IMG/VR virus record: IMGVR_UViG_3300022821_000021
Span: 1-61,828 of that record
DNA length: 61,828 nt
From: a virus
Reading direction: 5' to 3' (one strand)
Under the pieces are notes generated by a model. The model worked only from the letters and a program-made list of their open reading frames with translations. It did not search any database and was not told where the DNA came from. This document shows, piece after piece, positions 43,908-51,947 of the stretch. A program made the position numbers and the translations under genes. Numbering within the stretch: position 1 is the stretch's first letter; each line of letters starts with the position of its first letter.

Positions 43908-43952
43908 TTTACCGAGAACGTCGCAGGGACAATGAAAAGACCCTATTTATAA
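43860..43952 (+). CDS. 30-residue micro-ORF, copy 2 of a repeated element
   Basis: ATG 43860 to TAA 43950-43952. The first 16 residues equal those of the micro-ORF at 42588. The C-terminus diverges and its stop overlaps a TATTTATA that precedes the proper promoter-like site at 43966. It again follows an adhesin cassette, so the micro-ORF travels as the cassette's right border. Confidence 0.45.
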   Translation: MAFTLEQRRTLSLDKKFTENVAGTMKRPYL

Positions 43953-43965
43953 TCAATTTCACTGA

Positions 43966-43973
43966 TATTTATA
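43966..43973 (+). promoter_or_regulatory. Late-promoter-like element
   Basis: ACTGATATTTATAATA, 24 bases before the glycoside hydrolase. A second TATTTATA at 43944-43951 lies inside the end of the micro-ORF. Confidence 0.6.
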
Positions 43974-43997
43974 ATAAAGCAAAACTAAAGTTAATAG

Positions 43998-45527
43998 ATG
44001 ATAAAATTAAAACAACAATCAGGTGTAACAACGTATTTAAATTACGGATCAAGTAATACATTATATAATCCAGTAAGACCTGGTAATTACGTCAATCGAT
44101 TATTAAACATAAAACTACATCGACACTTTGTTGATAATCGTAGATATGTTGCAGGAGGTGGCCCTCCTGGATTCAATGTAGATAGTATTAATCAATTTAT
44201 GCCAGCACGTATGCCTCAGGGCTTTTGGACCGACGAATACCTACAGCTATTAAAAGACGCAGGTGTTGAAAATATATGGTCATTACAAGGTAAGTTTCCG
44301 TTTCAAGATACAATAGGTACACCTTCCAAAGTAATGCCAATCAATGAAGCAGATTATCCAGATCAGGGTAATCCTGGTGTATGGTTTGAACTTGGAAAAT
44401 ACGCCGGACAAGTGGCAATTAGATACGCAGATGATTCATCAGCATTTATTGACTCAGCTGATGTATGGCAACATGACCCTAATTCTATTACTAATCTCCA
44501 TCCAAGTTATTTAAGTAACACACCAAAGGCAGGTATGGGACTAGTTCAAATTATCCAAGTATTAAACGAACCAAACGTAAACCCCGATTGGATAGGTGCA
44601 ACAAATAGTATTACAGCCGAAGGAACAGCAGCAGCTTATTACGCAGTTTATACTGAAGTTCGTAAGTACTCTCAAACAATTAAGATAGTGACCGGTCCTC
44701 CAATTGGAATTAAAAATGATAGGGAATTCCTACGTAGAATGCTAGACCATTTGAAAGTATTATTCGGTGGTAAAGTACCATCCGATGTTTATATTTCGTT
44801 CCATTGGTACATGCGAGAACTTAACCAAAATCAAGGGCAAGGTGGTACTGACACAGGCGCTTCTCCTGAATTTGTTGATGCATACGAACTAGGACTATGG
44901 GTAAATGACCTCTGCCATGAATTTGATATTGCAGGTTGGTATTGTACTGAAACCGGCTGGTCATCATCGCCCAATATAGATACAAGTAAAAATGCAGCTC
45001 CTATACAGGAAGGATTCACACAATTGGAATCTCATGGTGTATTAATGACGCGATTAGTATTAATGTGGAGTTCATTGGATAAGCATATGGCTACTACGTT
45101 TTGGCATTGTAAGGATGCATATGATTCGGGTGCATATTTTAACGGCGGATTGTTATATAAGGATGCTGAATCAACACGTAAGCCATCACTTAGAATATAT
45201 GAAGACTTTATTTCAAGTTGGGGTGAATATGACGTTACAGGATACTATCCAAATTCATTAACTAATGAATATTATGCTACGTTACTTGGACCTACCGGCG
45301 ATTTTATTACGTTGGGTTGGAGCGATAAAGATAATTCTGGAGAACTTACACCAGACCCAACCATTGTATCTACAGTCATTTTGCCTGACCCAGTACCGAC
45401 AGGTAGCCTACCTCCAACAGGAAGTGAAAAACCTACTATTGAAGTTGATTTCACATCATTGAAATCTATTACATTTGAAACTGAAACTGAAAATATTAGA
45501 TTCGTAATATCAGGCTCAGTCGTTTAA
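43998..45527 (+). CDS. Virion-associated glycoside hydrolase (clan GH-A TIM barrel)
   Basis: A 509-residue protein. The acid/base Glu is in QVLNEPNVNPDW (Glu191) and the probable nucleophile in CTETGWSS (Glu318), the arrangement of GH-A retaining glycosidases. SFHWYMREL and FWHCKDAYDSGAYFNGGLLY are barrel-end segments. Residues about 445-509 are a proline linker and a short beta tail ending VISGSVV. There is no signal peptide, as expected for a structural enzyme. It would degrade capsule or exopolysaccharide during adsorption. The exact family and substrate are unknown. Confidence 0.82.
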   Translation: MIKLKQQSGVTTYLNYGSSNTLYNPVRPGNYVNRLLNIKLHRHFVDNRRYVAGGGPPGFNVDSINQFMPARMPQGFWTDEYLQLLKDAGVENIWSLQGKFPFQDTIGTPSKVMPINEADYPDQGNPGVWFELGKYAGQVAIRYADDSSAFIDSADVWQHDPNSITNLHPSYLSNTPKAGMGLVQIIQVLNEPNVNPDWIGATNSITAEGTAAAYYAVYTEVRKYSQTIKIVTGPPIGIKNDREFLRRMLDHLKVLFGGKVPSDVYISFHWYMRELNQNQGQGGTDTGASPEFVDAYELGLWVNDLCHEFDIAGWYCTETGWSSSPNIDTSKNAAPIQEGFTQLESHGVLMTRLVLMWSSLDKHMATTFWHCKDAYDSGAYFNGGLLYKDAESTRKPSLRIYEDFISSWGEYDVTGYYPNSLTNEYYATLLGPTGDFITLGWSDKDNSGELTPDPTIVSTVILPDPVPTGSLPPTGSEKPTIEVDFTSLKSITFETETENIRFVISGSVV

Positions 45528-45591
45528 TAGTTTCCGTATGAATACTATAGTTACTACGCTATATTTTGTGTAGTTAATTAATATAAATTGA

Positions 45592-45599
45592 TATTTATA
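45592..45599 (+). promoter_or_regulatory. Late-promoter-like element
   Basis: ATTGATATTTATATGT, 33 bases before the fibre scaffold, in a 105-base gap otherwise holding only a weak hairpin near 45554-45573. Confidence 0.6.
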
Positions 45600-45632
45600 T
45601 GTAAATCAATATATTGGGATACCTACGCATAA

Positions 45633-47351
45633 ATGTCTAATAGTGTAAATGTAAATACTACAAGTAATATAGTGACCGTAATAAACGGTTTAGATACTGT
45701 TATTACGGTAGTTGAACTTGGACCGCAGGGACCAACAGGACCGCAAGGGCCATCCGGATCCGCATCAGGAGTTATAACTGGGTCATTATTAGTTACTGCC
45801 TCTGCCGCCAGTAACGTAATCACTTTTACGAAAGGTAACGCAACTACATTTGATATTACAGTTGATACGGGATCGGCTGCTACAATAGATACTGGTTCCT
45901 TTGTTACTAATTCGCAGACATCATCAATGTCTGTATTGTCGGCATCATATGCTCCTGATGATTATGATTGGAATGATGATGGCACGTTTTTAACTGCATC
46001 ACGTAATGTTATACTTCAGGGTTCATTTTCGGCATCTAGTTTTTTATTCGGTAGTCTATCGGATTCAACCGATAAATCTAAAATTGTAACCTACGGAGAT
46101 TTCGGTAGATTGAACTATATGGATTCGGGAAGTATTTTATTCTCCGATCAATCATCGTCAATGACGGTGTTATCAGCCTCACACGCAGTAACAGCATCTT
46201 ATGCTTTAAGTGGCGGATCAGGAGCAACATTCCCATATACAGGAAGTGCGATAATAAGCGGTTCATTAACTGTAACAGGAAGTGTATCTGTAGCAGGTGA
46301 TGTACAAATTAATGATGGATATAAATACAAAACTTTTTATGCCTCAGAATTATATGGTGATGGTGCAACATTTTATGTAAATGCTAATACCCCAGGACAA
46401 GAAACAATAATAAGTGTTAATGCATTAGATGATATTCAACTAAAAGCAAAGACAATAATATTAAGTGGTTCGACTACAGTTGTAATCGATGGGCCTGCGT
46501 TGATACCATTATATACAAACATTAGTGATTTAGGCCATACGGCCGCAATATGGAATACAGTATATGGAACTACATTTAGTGGGTCTGTATTTAGTGGGTC
46601 ACATGTGGGTGATGGTTCTGGTTTAACTGGAATAGCTTCCGCATCATACAGTGACACAGCCGTTACAGCATCTTATATTCTAAATGCAGTTACAGCATCA
46701 TACGTATTAAACGCCGTTTCAGCATCATATGCTCCATCCGCCGGCGGTGGTTCAGATACAGATTGGTATCAGTCAGGTTCGTACTTAACAGCATCAGCTG
46801 ATATTGACATAACAGGTTCAATATATTTATCAGGGTCAGTTGTATCACATTCAATACTAACGCTTGAAGGATCAGGGTCAGCTAATCCAGTATTCTTGGT
46901 TAAGGGTACATCCGGCGAATTATTCAGTATCACAGACAGTTTAACGGGTTCTCTATTCTCAGTAAATAATGAATATGGTTTACCGATATTAGAAGTTGAT
47001 TCGAATGACGAAACATATATTGGAACATATAATGCACGTTCATTATATACGACAGCATTAATATCATCAACTACATCGTCTGTTACGGAATCAGTATTTT
47101 CAATTAGTACATCTTCATATGAAGGAGCATTCTTCGATTATACAGTATCGTCGGCATCTAACGCACGTGCCGGAAATATAACAGCAATATGGAATAATGG
47201 CACCGCGTCATTCAATGAAGTAACTACAGCTGATATTGGCGTTACATCTAATGTATTTTTATCGGCTGAAATTTCTGCATCTCAACTTCACTTATTAAGT
47301 AAGACAGATACAGATAGTTGGAAAATCAAAACAATCGTAAGGTCAATATAA
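45633..47351 (+). CDS. Fibre scaffold with collagen-like and ASYA repeats
   Basis: A 572-residue protein. A short collagen-like run GPQGPTGPQGPSG lies near residue 30. Many SASYA / TASYV / GS-type turns follow, including VLSASYAPDDYDW and AVTASYILNAVTASYVLN, and a GDGSGLTGIASASY segment. The C-terminal 150 residues are a compact tip (SGELFSITDSLTGSLFSVNN, ending WKIKTIVRSI). It is a long trimeric-type fibre onto which the neighbouring lectin and enzyme proteins could attach. It shares style with the gene at 50346. Confidence 0.72.
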   Translation: MSNSVNVNTTSNIVTVINGLDTVITVVELGPQGPTGPQGPSGSASGVITGSLLVTASAASNVITFTKGNATTFDITVDTGSAATIDTGSFVTNSQTSSMSVLSASYAPDDYDWNDDGTFLTASRNVILQGSFSASSFLFGSLSDSTDKSKIVTYGDFGRLNYMDSGSILFSDQSSSMTVLSASHAVTASYALSGGSGATFPYTGSAIISGSLTVTGSVSVAGDVQINDGYKYKTFYASELYGDGATFYVNANTPGQETIISVNALDDIQLKAKTIILSGSTTVVIDGPALIPLYTNISDLGHTAAIWNTVYGTTFSGSVFSGSHVGDGSGLTGIASASYSDTAVTASYILNAVTASYVLNAVSASYAPSAGGGSDTDWYQSGSYLTASADIDITGSIYLSGSVVSHSILTLEGSGSANPVFLVKGTSGELFSITDSLTGSLFSVNNEYGLPILEVDSNDETYIGTYNARSLYTTALISSTTSSVTESVFSISTSSYEGAFFDYTVSSASNARAGNITAIWNNGTASFNEVTTADIGVTSNVFLSAEISASQLHLLSKTDTDSWKIKTIVRSI

Positions 47352-48049
47352 TGTCCGGAGTAATTGGCATACGAGACATACCACCCAGAAATGGTCTGAT
47401 GTTATATTATGATTATGGTAATCCACGATGCTATCCCGGCACCGGCACAGATGTTTTTGATTTATCGGTTAATGGCAATCATGGCGAAATAATGCTTAAT
47501 GGACTAATATCTACCGACTTTGGCGGAGTGTTTAGGATGCCCGGTGTAGACGACAAAATCACTACACCGTATCACGCAACCTTGCACCCAACGACAGGTA
47601 TGACTGTTGTGTTTTTTGTTAAGAGTCCATTTACAAACGTAAACGTTGGCGGGGTAGGTGTACTGGGAGGCGGCGGAAATCGAGGGTGGGCGCTGGGTAA
47701 TTCATTAACTGACGCTGCCCGGTTCTACGTTGCCGAAACCGTATCAACGCTCAGAAATTCCGGCGTCGCCACATTTGACGTGTCCGACCGCTGGGTGATG
47801 ATGTCAGGCAGATACGACCCTTCAAATTATATCGACTATGGCGTAAACGCCGTACAAGTGTCTGTAAACACTACGAGCGCTCCCGCTAATACGATCGACA
47901 ATGGTAACGACTTCCAAGTTGGCGAACGCGGGCAAAACGCCGGAGAAATTGATGGTGACATTGGCCCCACGCTTATTTATAATCGTCCAATCACAGACTC
48001 AGAACTAACACGAATTTTTAACATATTTAAGCACCGCTTCGGAATTTAA
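47351..48049 (+). CDS. LamG-like adhesin cassette
   Basis: A 232-residue protein from ATG 47351 (TAATG overlap). An upstream in-frame ATG at 47318 lies inside the fibre gene and is not needed. The pattern is LMLYYDYGNPRCYPGTGT, DLSVNGNHGEI, TGMTVVFFVKSP, WVMMSGRYD and PTLIYNRPITDSELTRIFN, the layout of concanavalin-like lectin/glucanase domains. GC content is high in places, as in the other cassettes. No catalytic residues are evident. Confidence 0.68.
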   Translation: MSGVIGIRDIPPRNGLMLYYDYGNPRCYPGTGTDVFDLSVNGNHGEIMLNGLISTDFGGVFRMPGVDDKITTPYHATLHPTTGMTVVFFVKSPFTNVNVGGVGVLGGGGNRGWALGNSLTDAARFYVAETVSTLRNSGVATFDVSDRWVMMSGRYDPSNYIDYGVNAVQVSVNTTSAPANTIDNGNDFQVGERGQNAGEIDGDIGPTLIYNRPITDSELTRIFNIFKHRFGI

Positions 48050-48065
48050 TAAAAGAAAACAGTTT

Positions 48066-48764
48066 ATGGCATTTACATTCGGACCAAGATTATCATCAGT
48101 ATTTACAAATAACTATGCAGCCGTATCTAATGGTTCACAACAAATACGACCTCCCATTGGATGGTCTGGTTTCAATGATAATACCCCATTCGCAACTAGT
48201 TTTTGGTTAAAAATACCAGTTGGTTCAGCTACATCTGGATTTATAGCTAACATCGGTGCACCGGCAGCCATTCCAAGAATAGGATTTACTTCAAATGTAG
48301 CTTCAAATTTTGGGTCTTATATACAAGTAACAACATCAACTGGAATATCAACAATTAGAACTAGAGATAATTCACATAGGGACGGTAATTGGCACCATCA
48401 TTTATGGTGTTACGATGGGACAGGTGATTTAGGCGTTTTTGGTAAGTGGACGCTCTATCAAGACGGGGCTTTGTTGGCATTCGTCGGCCCAGATAGTAAT
48501 GGTTCAGGGACAAGTAATGAAATTTTAACGGGGGGCTCTGTATTAAGTTCTAATAACACGGGATATTATATCGACGAATTTGCAATATTTAATTCCAACC
48601 CATCTGCTGAAGTGATATATAATGGTGGGTTACCAGGTGATCTTACTTCATTATCACCTTTAAATTGGTGGCGCCTTGAAAACGATTCTATTGATTCAGG
48701 AATAAGAGCCGAAATTTCTATATTAACAGCATTATCTACATTTACTACAGATATACCATCATAA
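48066..48764 (+). CDS. LamG-like adhesin
   Basis: A 232-residue protein. FATSFWLKIPVGSATSGFIA, NWHHHLWCYDGTG, WTLYQDGALLAFVGPDS and YYIDEFAIFNSNPSAEVIYN mark a LamG-like domain, and SLSPLNWWRLEND matches the end of the 43137 gene (LLPTSPLNWLRGEN). Its first 14 bases (ATGGCATTTACATT) equal those of the two micro-ORFs. The composition is AT-rich, so it seems resident or long ameliorated. Confidence 0.68.
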   Translation: MAFTFGPRLSSVFTNNYAAVSNGSQQIRPPIGWSGFNDNTPFATSFWLKIPVGSATSGFIANIGAPAAIPRIGFTSNVASNFGSYIQVTTSTGISTIRTRDNSHRDGNWHHHLWCYDGTGDLGVFGKWTLYQDGALLAFVGPDSNGSGTSNEILTGGSVLSSNNTGYYIDEFAIFNSNPSAEVIYNGGLPGDLTSLSPLNWWRLENDSIDSGIRAEISILTALSTFTTDIPS

Positions 48765-48776
48765 ACGGATAATACA

Positions 48777-49193
48777 ATGACAACAATAGGCGGACCAAGA
48801 ATATCACAAGCTCAAACCCAAGTAAGATTAAGTCAGCAATCAGGTGTAACAACGTATTTAAATTATGGGTCAGGTAATGAATTGTATGATCCACGTGATA
48901 CATCAAATTATGTTAATCGATTATTAAATATAAAACTACATAGACATTTCGTAGATAATCGCAGATATGTAGCAGGCGGCGGAACCGCTGCTTCCAATTC
49001 GGCTAGCGCTAACATATTCATACCACAAAGAATGCCTCAAGGCTACTTTACCGATGAGTATTTACAGATGTTAACTGATAATGGTGTTGAAACAATGTGG
49101 TCATTACAGGGTAAATTTCCATTTCAAGACACGATTGGTTCCCCAACAAAAGTAATGCCTATTAACGAAGCAGATTATAGTGTAATTTATTAG
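48777..49193 (+). pseudogene. Truncated duplicate of the glycoside hydrolase at 43998
   Basis: 138 residues. From SQQSGVTTYLNYGS to PINEADY it follows the first 110 or so residues of the 43998 enzyme closely (RLLNIKLHRHFVDNRRYVA, SLQGKFPFQDTIG), then stops after four unrelated codons. Both catalytic Glu residues are missing, so it cannot be an active enzyme. The N-terminal part of the barrel may instead be kept as an attachment domain. A leading 14-residue piece (TTIGGPRISQAQTQ) is new. Confidence 0.8.
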
Positions 49194-49204
49194 TTTGTCG
49201 ATGA

Positions 49205-49212
49205 TATTTATA
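49205..49212 (+). promoter_or_regulatory. Late-promoter-like element
   Basis: GATGATATTTATATAAG, 29 bases before ATG 49242 of the second glycoside hydrolase and 12 bases behind the truncated duplicate. Confidence 0.6.
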
Positions 49213-49241
49213 TAAGATAACAACTAAAAAGGATGATGATT

Positions 49242-50336
49242 ATGGGCTTTTGGAAACACTTTATGAATTGGTGGAATAGTAATAACACACCTGTAGATCC
49301 ACCTGTGGAACCACCTGTGGAACCACCTGTGGAACCACCTGTGGAACCACCAGTATCACTCGATGTATTTTATCACGGTGTATGCGCCCAAGGTTCATTT
49401 AGAAGTAAAGTACACAAAACAAAAAACGCTACAACTATAGCAACACGTATTGCCAATTCACTAAGTTTAATGAATGTCAAAAGTGTTAGAATTCCATCTG
49501 GAACGCCAACTGTAGGATATTGGATTACAGGTGAAGGTTACGGTGAAAGTAAGTACGCTGGCTTTAAGGGCGTAGATAATCCTCCCGTTCCCGCCGGCGA
49601 ACCAAATTATTTTAAAATCTGTATTGAAGCAGCTAAGCAAGCGGGATGTGGTGTTTGGTTAACCATACATGTACATATGGATAAGGATGACATTAAAGAA
49701 GTCATTGATTACGTAATGGAAAACGATGTTGAAATTCATGGCGTTGGTATCAGTAATGAACCGTATGCACCTGAAATGTATCAAGCCGATCTTCCATCAG
49801 AAGAAATCCCAGCGTACCCACAAAAAATTCAATGGCTACGAGAATTAGGATTTGAAGGATACATTGGTGTACCTACATTAGTTGGTCTTGGCCGTTCCGG
49901 CCGTGAAGCTCGCGCCAAAGAATATAATGATTTATTGATTGCAGCAATCCCTGTTAGTAGGTTCAATGACCCAGCTGAAAAGTTGTGTTTAGAAATCCAC
50001 CCATATTTCGCACCAGATAATTTTGATACGTATACACCAGTACAATACATGGATTGGTTCATGTCGCAGTTAGATTCTATTTACACAAGTAATGTAAAAG
50101 TATCGATTACTGAATGGGCTAAGAAAAATCAACATCAATTTGATGCACAAACGACAGGCCGTGTTATAAATGATTACTTAGATTATTTCCAAAACACGCT
50201 GGGTGATCGTGTAGTCGGTGCATATTATCAATCTCTTGGTGGCCAACCCACTCAAGGGTTGTATGATTACGAAAACGATGAATTAACAGCACAAGGTAAT
50301 GCATTTAAGATATTGTCAGATGCAGTAACAACGTAA
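49242..50336 (+). CDS. Second glycoside hydrolase (GH-A type) with PPVE linker
   Basis: A 364-residue protein. AAAGGA eight bases upstream selects ATG 49242; ATG 49233 and 49236 lie inside that site. A short amphipathic start (GFWKHFMNWWNSN) is joined by a (PPVE)n linker to the catalytic barrel, with acid/base Glu in GVGISNEPYAP and the likely nucleophile in VSITEWAKKN. LEIHPYFAPDNF fits the active-site His/Tyr strand. It is a probable polysaccharide depolymerase on the virion. The PPVE hinge would let it swing. The family is not assigned. Confidence 0.78.
   Translation: MGFWKHFMNWWNSNNTPVDPPVEPPVEPPVEPPVEPPVSLDVFYHGVCAQGSFRSKVHKTKNATTIATRIANSLSLMNVKSVRIPSGTPTVGYWITGEGYGESKYAGFKGVDNPPVPAGEPNYFKICIEAAKQAGCGVWLTIHVHMDKDDIKEVIDYVMENDVEIHGVGISNEPYAPEMYQADLPSEEIPAYPQKIQWLRELGFEGYIGVPTLVGLGRSGREARAKEYNDLLIAAIPVSRFNDPAEKLCLEIHPYFAPDNFDTYTPVQYMDWFMSQLDSIYTSNVKVSITEWAKKNQHQFDAQTTGRVINDYLDYFQNTLGDRVVGAYYQSLGGQPTQGLYDYENDELTAQGNAFKILSDAVTT
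49289..49353 (+). repeat. Tandem 12-base repeats encoding PPVE
   Basis: About five copies of a CCACCTGTGGAA unit, four of them exact in sequence, code for the proline hinge of the glycoside hydrolase. The last unit drifts to CCACCAGTATCA. Near-identical tandem copies suggest recent slippage and possible length variation between relatives. Confidence 0.9.
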
Positions 50337-50345
50337 CGGATAACT

Positions 50346-51944
50346 ATGGGTGATTTTGTACTACGTAGTGGTAGCTTTTCCGGTTCATTTAAGGGTGATG
50401 GTTCTCAGTTAACCGGAACTGGAGGTGGAGGCGGGTCTGGTATATTTATTCAGACAGGTTCATTTTATGCTACTACCAACGAAATACAAATAACAGGTTC
50501 AGTAAACGTATCCAATGGTATTACAGGTTCATTTGATTGGAATGGGTTAGATTCAATCCCCGCCGGAATACTTTCTAGCTCTGAACAAATAGCATCTGAA
50601 ATAACCGGTGCATTTAACGCAGATTCATCTTCATTTAGTATACGGATTTCTACTAATGAAACTAATGTTACAACATTAAATAGTGCGGGATTAATTTCAA
50701 GTTCAGTACAATTTAATGCAATAACAGCACCATTCACTGGTTCATTTACGGGTTCATTTACTGGTGATGGATCCGGTTTAACAAGCGTTGAATCATCATC
50801 ATATGCAGAATCATCATCATATGCAGACACGGGATCATATATAGAATCAGCGTCATATGCAGAATCATCTTCATACACAATATCTGCTTCATGGGCACCC
50901 ACTGGGTCAAATATATCCATATTTTTACCAACGGGATCAAATTACGCTACAACAAATAATTTAGAACTATCCGGTTCATTTACGGTAAGCGGATCAACCG
51001 GATTTACTAATATAGGTCCCAGTATATTAACGGGCCCAGCACATGTTACAGGCTCAGTTAATATTACAGGTTCACATGATGTAACGGGTGACGGCTCTGA
51101 TATTTTACGCGTTCGTAATAGTGACGGTGATACATTATTCAGAGTCCAAGATACAGTAGGTGGTGTATTACTTGATGTTCAAACCACAACGGGCCAAACA
51201 TTATTTAGTGTTGGTAATACCAATACATTTGTTAGTAAATCATTGATAGTTGATGGTGTTATATCATGCAGTGCGTATATATCTACTAGTGCAAATGTGG
51301 TGGCCCATTCATTCACAGGATCAAATGAAATATCAGCCGTATATGATTTATTTGGTGTAACGCGGTCGCTATCAGAAGGCGCGAATCATGTAATCAAATG
51401 GGATAATGCGTTACAAAAATATACAAATGGACCGTTAGTTATATTTAGTGGGTTCAACGTGTCATCATCAGATCCTGTGGGTCTCGTAGGTTTTGATTCA
51501 CTAGCACTTACTAATGATGACACTATAAACTTTATTGGTGCCAGCGGCAGCAAAAATGGTAGTGTGTTGGATATTCAATTCGACACCGGCCTCGATCGTA
51601 TCGATAGTCAACGTATACAAGCAAATAGAACTATTAGATATATGAGTGGGTCGATCCACCCACCCGATGAAAATACAACTGGAAATATTGTACTGACTAA
51701 TTTTTCCCCTGAAACCCATGTGGCAAGCGGTAGTGTAAATTATAAATTACCGTCGCCATCGGCCGCAACAAACGGCCGCCGGTATACATTTTATCAATTA
51801 CTAGCTGGAGAAAAATTAGAAATAACTGCATCTTCAAATGTAGGATTAATGGACACAACAGGTCCGTTTAAAGTTGATGTAATTTTATCATCAGGCAACG
51901 CGGCCAATTATTTAATTTCGAGTCAAAGTTTAAATATATTTTAA
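50346..51944 (+). CDS. Second fibre scaffold protein
   Basis: A 532-residue protein. It opens with SGSFSGSFKGDGSQLTGTGG and contains FTGSFTGSFTGDGSGLTS and a run of ESSSYAESSSYADTGSY-type turns, then ITGS beta repeats (NVSNGITGS, SVNITGSHDVTGDGS). The C-terminal 190 residues are a globular tip (NGRRYTFYQLLAGEKLEITA). It is a paralogue in style of the 45633 fibre and again precedes an enzyme gene, suggesting a fibre-plus-enzyme pairing. Confidence 0.72.
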   Translation: MGDFVLRSGSFSGSFKGDGSQLTGTGGGGGSGIFIQTGSFYATTNEIQITGSVNVSNGITGSFDWNGLDSIPAGILSSSEQIASEITGAFNADSSSFSIRISTNETNVTTLNSAGLISSSVQFNAITAPFTGSFTGSFTGDGSGLTSVESSSYAESSSYADTGSYIESASYAESSSYTISASWAPTGSNISIFLPTGSNYATTNNLELSGSFTVSGSTGFTNIGPSILTGPAHVTGSVNITGSHDVTGDGSDILRVRNSDGDTLFRVQDTVGGVLLDVQTTTGQTLFSVGNTNTFVSKSLIVDGVISCSAYISTSANVVAHSFTGSNEISAVYDLFGVTRSLSEGANHVIKWDNALQKYTNGPLVIFSGFNVSSSDPVGLVGFDSLALTNDDTINFIGASGSKNGSVLDIQFDTGLDRIDSQRIQANRTIRYMSGSIHPPDENTTGNIVLTNFSPETHVASGSVNYKLPSPSAATNGRRYTFYQLLAGEKLEITASSNVGLMDTTGPFKVDVILSSGNAANYLISSQSLNIF

Positions 51945-51947
51945 TGT

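Noticed and set aside
45554-45573. Hairpin CTACGC / GTGTAG as a terminator
   Set aside because: The stem is short, with a wobble pair, and no T run follows, so it is too weak to call.
47318-47350. Earlier ATG for the LamG-like cassette
   Set aside because: It lies inside the end of the fibre gene. The ATG at 47351 has the TAATG overlap common in this genome.
41640-50340. Diversity-generating retroelement in the adhesin locus
   Set aside because: No reverse transcriptase, template repeat pair or adenine-biased variable region was seen. Variation looks like cassette exchange instead.
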